DNA of 64,000 nt, taken from the NCBI RefSeq assembly GCF_905475345.1, contig NC_066600.1:1681501-1745500 (forward strand), in the 5' to 3' direction. The notes beneath the pieces are model-generated. The model was given only the letters and a program-made list of their open reading frames with translations. It ran no database searches and was not told the origin of the DNA. The DNA is from Vespula vulgaris (lineage: Eukaryota; Arthropoda; Insecta; Hymenoptera; Vespidae). Made by a program: the position numbers and the translations under genes. The stretch's first letter is position 1. Each line of letters begins with the position of its first letter. Shown piece after piece: positions 61,201 to 64,000 of this stretch.

Positions 61201-62895
61201 GTTTTAGAATGAGATAGAGTAGTGGGGATACTCTCCCACCCCTGGCGGCAATATAAACAGACCGACAGTTACTGATTCAGTCTTGCCTTGAATTCCGAAG
61301 AGTACGCATCGCAGATCTCGTAGTACGCATTCCTCGGAACTAATAGAGAAGAGTTAATATAAGTACATAATTATATCACTCATTCTTTCGATATTCTGCA
61401 CGATTTGTTTTGTTTTAGAATGAGATAGAGTAGTGGGGATACTCTCCCACCCCTGGCGGCAATATAAACAGACCGACAGTTACTGATTCAGTCTTGCCTT
61501 GAATTCCGAAGAGTACGCATCGCAGATCTCGTAGTACGCATTCCTCGGAACTAATAGAGAAGAGTTAATATAAGTACATAATTATATCACTCATTCTTTC
61601 GATATTCTGTACGATTTGTTTTGTTTTAGAATGAGATAGAGTAGTGGGGATACTCTCCCCCCCCTGGCGGCAATATAAACGAACCGACAGTTACTGATTC
61701 AGTCTTGCCTTGAATTCCGAAGGGTACGCCTCGCAGTTCTCGTAGTACGCATTCCTCGGAACTAATAGAGAAGAGTTAATATAAGTACATAATTATATCA
61801 CTCATTCTTTCGATATTCTGTACGATTTGTTTTGTTTTAGAATGAGATAGAGTAGTGGGGATACTCTCCCACCCCTGGCGGCAATATAAACGAACCGACA
61901 GTTACTGATTCAGTCTTGCCTTGAATTCCGAAGGGTACGCCTCGCAGTTCTCGTAGTACGCATTCCTCGGAACTAATAGAGAAGAGTTAATATAAGTACA
62001 TAATTATATCACTCATTCTTTCGATATTCTGTACGATTTGTTTTGTTTTAGAATGAGATAGAGTAGTGGGGATACTCTCCCACCCCTGGCGGCAATATAA
62101 ACAGACCGACAGTTACTGATTCAGTCTTGCCTTGAATTCCGAAGGGTACGCCTCGCAGTTCTCGTAGTACGCATTCCTCGGAACTAATAGAGAAGAGTTA
62201 ATATAAGTACATAATTATATCACTCATTCTTTCGATATTCTGTACGATTTGTTTTGTTTTAGAATGAGATAGAGTAGTGGGGATACTCTCCCACCCCTGG
62301 CGGCAATATAAACAGACCGACAGTTACTGATTCAGTCTTGCCTTGAATTCCGAAGAGTACGCATCGCAGATCTCGTAGTACGCATTCCTCGGAACTAATA
62401 GAGAAGAGTTAATATAAGTACATAATTATATCACTCATTCTTTCGATATTCTGCACGATTTGTTTTGTTTTAGAATGAGATAGAGTAGTGGGGATACTCT
62501 CCCACCCCTGGCGGCAATATAAACAGACCGACAGTTACTGATTCAGTCTTGCCTTGAATTCCGAAGAGTACGCATCGCAGATCTCGTAGTACGCATTCCT
62601 CGGAACTAATAGAGAAGAGTTAATATAAGTACATAATTATATCACTCATTCTTTCGATATTCTGTACGATTTGTTTTGTTTTAGAATGAGATAGAGTAGT
62701 GGGGATACTCTCCCACCCCTGGCGGCAATATAAACGAACCGACAGTTACTGATTCAGTCTTGCCTTGAATTCCGAAGGGTACGCCTCGCAGTTCTCGTAG
62801 TACGCATTCCTCGGAACTAATAGAGAAGAGTTAATATAAGTACATAATTATATCACTCATTCTTTCAATATTTTGTACGATTTGTTTTGTTTTAG
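58254..62895 (+). repeat. 22 x 211-bp tandem array with intron-like ends
   Basis: Unit starts fall at 58254 + 211n with no length change for 22 copies (4642 bp). Each unit has a 155-nt body starting AATGAGATAGAGTAGTGGGG, with a short inverted repeat GTGGG...CCCAC. A 56-nt tail follows, beginning GTACATAATTATATC and ending TTTTGTTTTAG. Stops close all three forward frames within the first 20 nt of the body, so it is not protein-coding. Copies differ at a few diagnostic sites: AAACGAACC versus AAACAGACC, GAAGAGTACGCATCGCAGATC versus GAAGGGTACGCCTCGCAGTTC, and CTGTACG versus CTGCACG. Confidence 0.97.
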
Positions 62896-63117
62896 ATTCA
62901 AGTTGGGAGTAGGGATACTTGGCCTCGTGAGACGACAACGTAGTTGGACTTTTGACCGACTATTACCGTTACTAGTTCAGTTGTGTTTTGGACTTCGATG
63001 AGAGAACATAAAAATTTCCGCAGAAGCCGTCCGAGAGAGTGTTAAGGAGGAGTATACGCAAGTACAATATTCTATCACTCATATTTTCGTCATGCAATAC
63101 TATTTCTTTTGTTTCAG
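62896..63117 (+). repeat. 222-bp transition module
   Basis: Follows unit 22 directly. A 166-nt body (ATTCAAGTTGGGAG...) is related to the left-flank modules (GACGACAACGTAGTTGG, TTTTGGACTTCGATGAGAG). It ends TATACGCAA and is followed by a 56-nt GTAC...TTTCAG tail at 63062-63117. It links the 211-bp and 243-bp families. Confidence 0.85.
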
Positions 63118-63700
63118 ACTTCGACTCTGTGCTTTCGGGGACTTAGAAATTTTCGCACCTCTGGGGGACTTTGAAAATCCATCTCCAGAAGTGGACTTAG
63201 AAATTTTCGCCCTTTCGTCGGACTTTGACAATCTGTCTCCTCGAGTGGACTTAGAAATTTTCGCAGAAGCCGCCCGAGAGAGTGTTAAGGAGGAGTATAC
63301 GCAAGTACAATATTCTATCACTCATATTTTCGTCATGCTATACTATTTCTTTTGTTTCAGACTTCGACTCTGTGCTTTCGGGGACTTAGAAATTTTCGCA
63401 CCTCTGGGGGACTTTGAAAATCCATCTCCAGAAGTGGACTTAGAAATTTTCGCCCTTTCGTCGGACTTTGACAATCTGTCTCCTCGAGTGGACTTAGAAA
63501 TTTTCGCAGAAGCCGCCCGAGAGAGTGTTAAGGAGGAGTATACGCAAGTACAATATTCTATCACTCATATTTTCGTCATGCTATACTATTTCTTTTGTTT
63601 CAGACTTCGACTCTGTGCTTTCGGGGACTTAGAAATTTTCGCAACTCTGGGGGACTTTGAAAATCCATCTCCAGAAGTGGACTTAGAAATTTTCAAACTT
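63118..63700 (+). repeat. 243-bp modules built on a 54-bp sub-repeat
   Basis: Modules start at 63118, 63361 and 63604 (243-bp spacing). The first two are nearly identical. Each complete module has a 187-nt body and a 56-nt tail (GTACAATATTC to TTTTGTTTCAG). Inside the body a 54-bp unit starting GGACTTAGAAATTTTCGC is repeated, encoding in one frame DLEIFAPLGDFENPSPEV-like 18-mers. The third module has no tail and runs into the minisatellite. Confidence 0.92.
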
Positions 63701-64000
63701 TTGGGGAACTTTGAAAATTCTATCTCCATGAGTGGACTTAGAAACTTGCACAACTTTAGGGAACTTTGAAAATCTATCTCCATGAGTGGACTTAGAAATT
63801 TTCAAACTTTTGGGGAACTTTGAAAATTCTATTTCCATGAGTGGACTTAGAAATTTTCGCACCTTTGAAAGACAAAATCTATCTCCATGAGTGAACTTAG
63901 AAATTTTCAAACCTTTGGAGAACTTTGAAAATTCTATCTCCATGAGTGGACTTAGAAATTTTCGCACCTTCGAAAGACAAAATCTATCTCCATGAGTGAA
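63690..64000 (+). repeat. 50-55-bp minisatellite, continues past window end
   Basis: Units start GGACTTAGAAATTTTC (or GAACTTAG) and end CTCCATGAGT. Lengths alternate mainly between 54-55 bp (with AACTTTTGGGGAACTTTGAAAA) and 50 bp (with GCACCTTTGAAAGACAAAA). This is the same unit as the sub-repeat inside the 243-bp modules. Confidence 0.93.

Noticed and set aside
58254..62895. CRISPR-like array
   Set aside because: Units are contiguous 211-mers with no unique spacers, in a eukaryotic genome.

Overview
This is a eukaryotic nuclear window, almost certainly from an insect. Intergenic and intronic DNA looks roughly 70% A+T. Genes are split by short GT-AG introns, and (CT)n, (GA)n and (AT)n microsatellites are dense. 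The proteins are closest to metazoan or insect families. A decayed mariner and the repeat style would fit a hymenopteran, but that placement is an inference. All gene names come from recognising the translated exons; no search was run.

Layout. (1) 1-4.9 kb is repeat-rich intergenic DNA holding a dead mariner split in two, with a tRNA-Asp gene between the halves. (2) 4.9-23.9 kb on the minus strand is a stargazin-like TARP/CACNG gene (stg1 type). I could assemble it as eight phase-compatible coding exons, including a 31-nt microexon, ending in the PDZ ligand TTPV; its 5' UTR probably starts further right, near 29.7-30.5 kb. (3) 30.4-31.1 kb is a CpG-rich, probably bidirectional promoter. (4) 31-38.9 kb on the plus strand is a small secreted gene: signal peptide, ten cysteines, Tyr/Pro/Gly-rich repeats and a GPI-like tail. 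It has two candidate first exons, and one intron carries a piggyBac-like MITE. (5) 40.1-40.4 kb is an orphan coding exon. (6) 41.2-56.7 kb is a compact housekeeping block: XPB/hay (minus, intronless), TAF5L/wda (plus, 9 exons), UBE3C (plus, 4 exons) and Sec3/EXOC1 (minus, 10 exons, N-terminus missing). hay and TAF5L are head to head; UBE3C and EXOC1 are tail to tail.

(7) 57.2-64 kb is the most unusual part. It is a chain of related modules, each made of an exon-like body plus an intron-like tail. Exactly 22 tandem copies of 211 bp (58254-62895, no length change) are followed by a 222-bp module, then 243-bp modules, then a 50-55-bp minisatellite that leaves the window. In the 211-, 222- and 243-bp modules the last 56 nt begin GTAC and end TTTTAG or TTTCAG after a pyrimidine-rich tract, exactly like a minimal intron. 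More diverged modules lie to the left. The chain probably sits, in antisense orientation, inside the first introns of EXOC1. All three reading frames of the 211-bp unit are closed, so a multi-exon non-coding RNA or a satellite derived from one is the most interesting reading.

Functionally, the housekeeping block combines nucleotide-excision repair/TFIIH (XPB), SAGA histone acetylation (TAF5L), proteasome-linked ubiquitination (UBE3C) and exocytosis (Sec3). The left genes are neuronal or cell-surface (TARP, secreted GPI-like protein).
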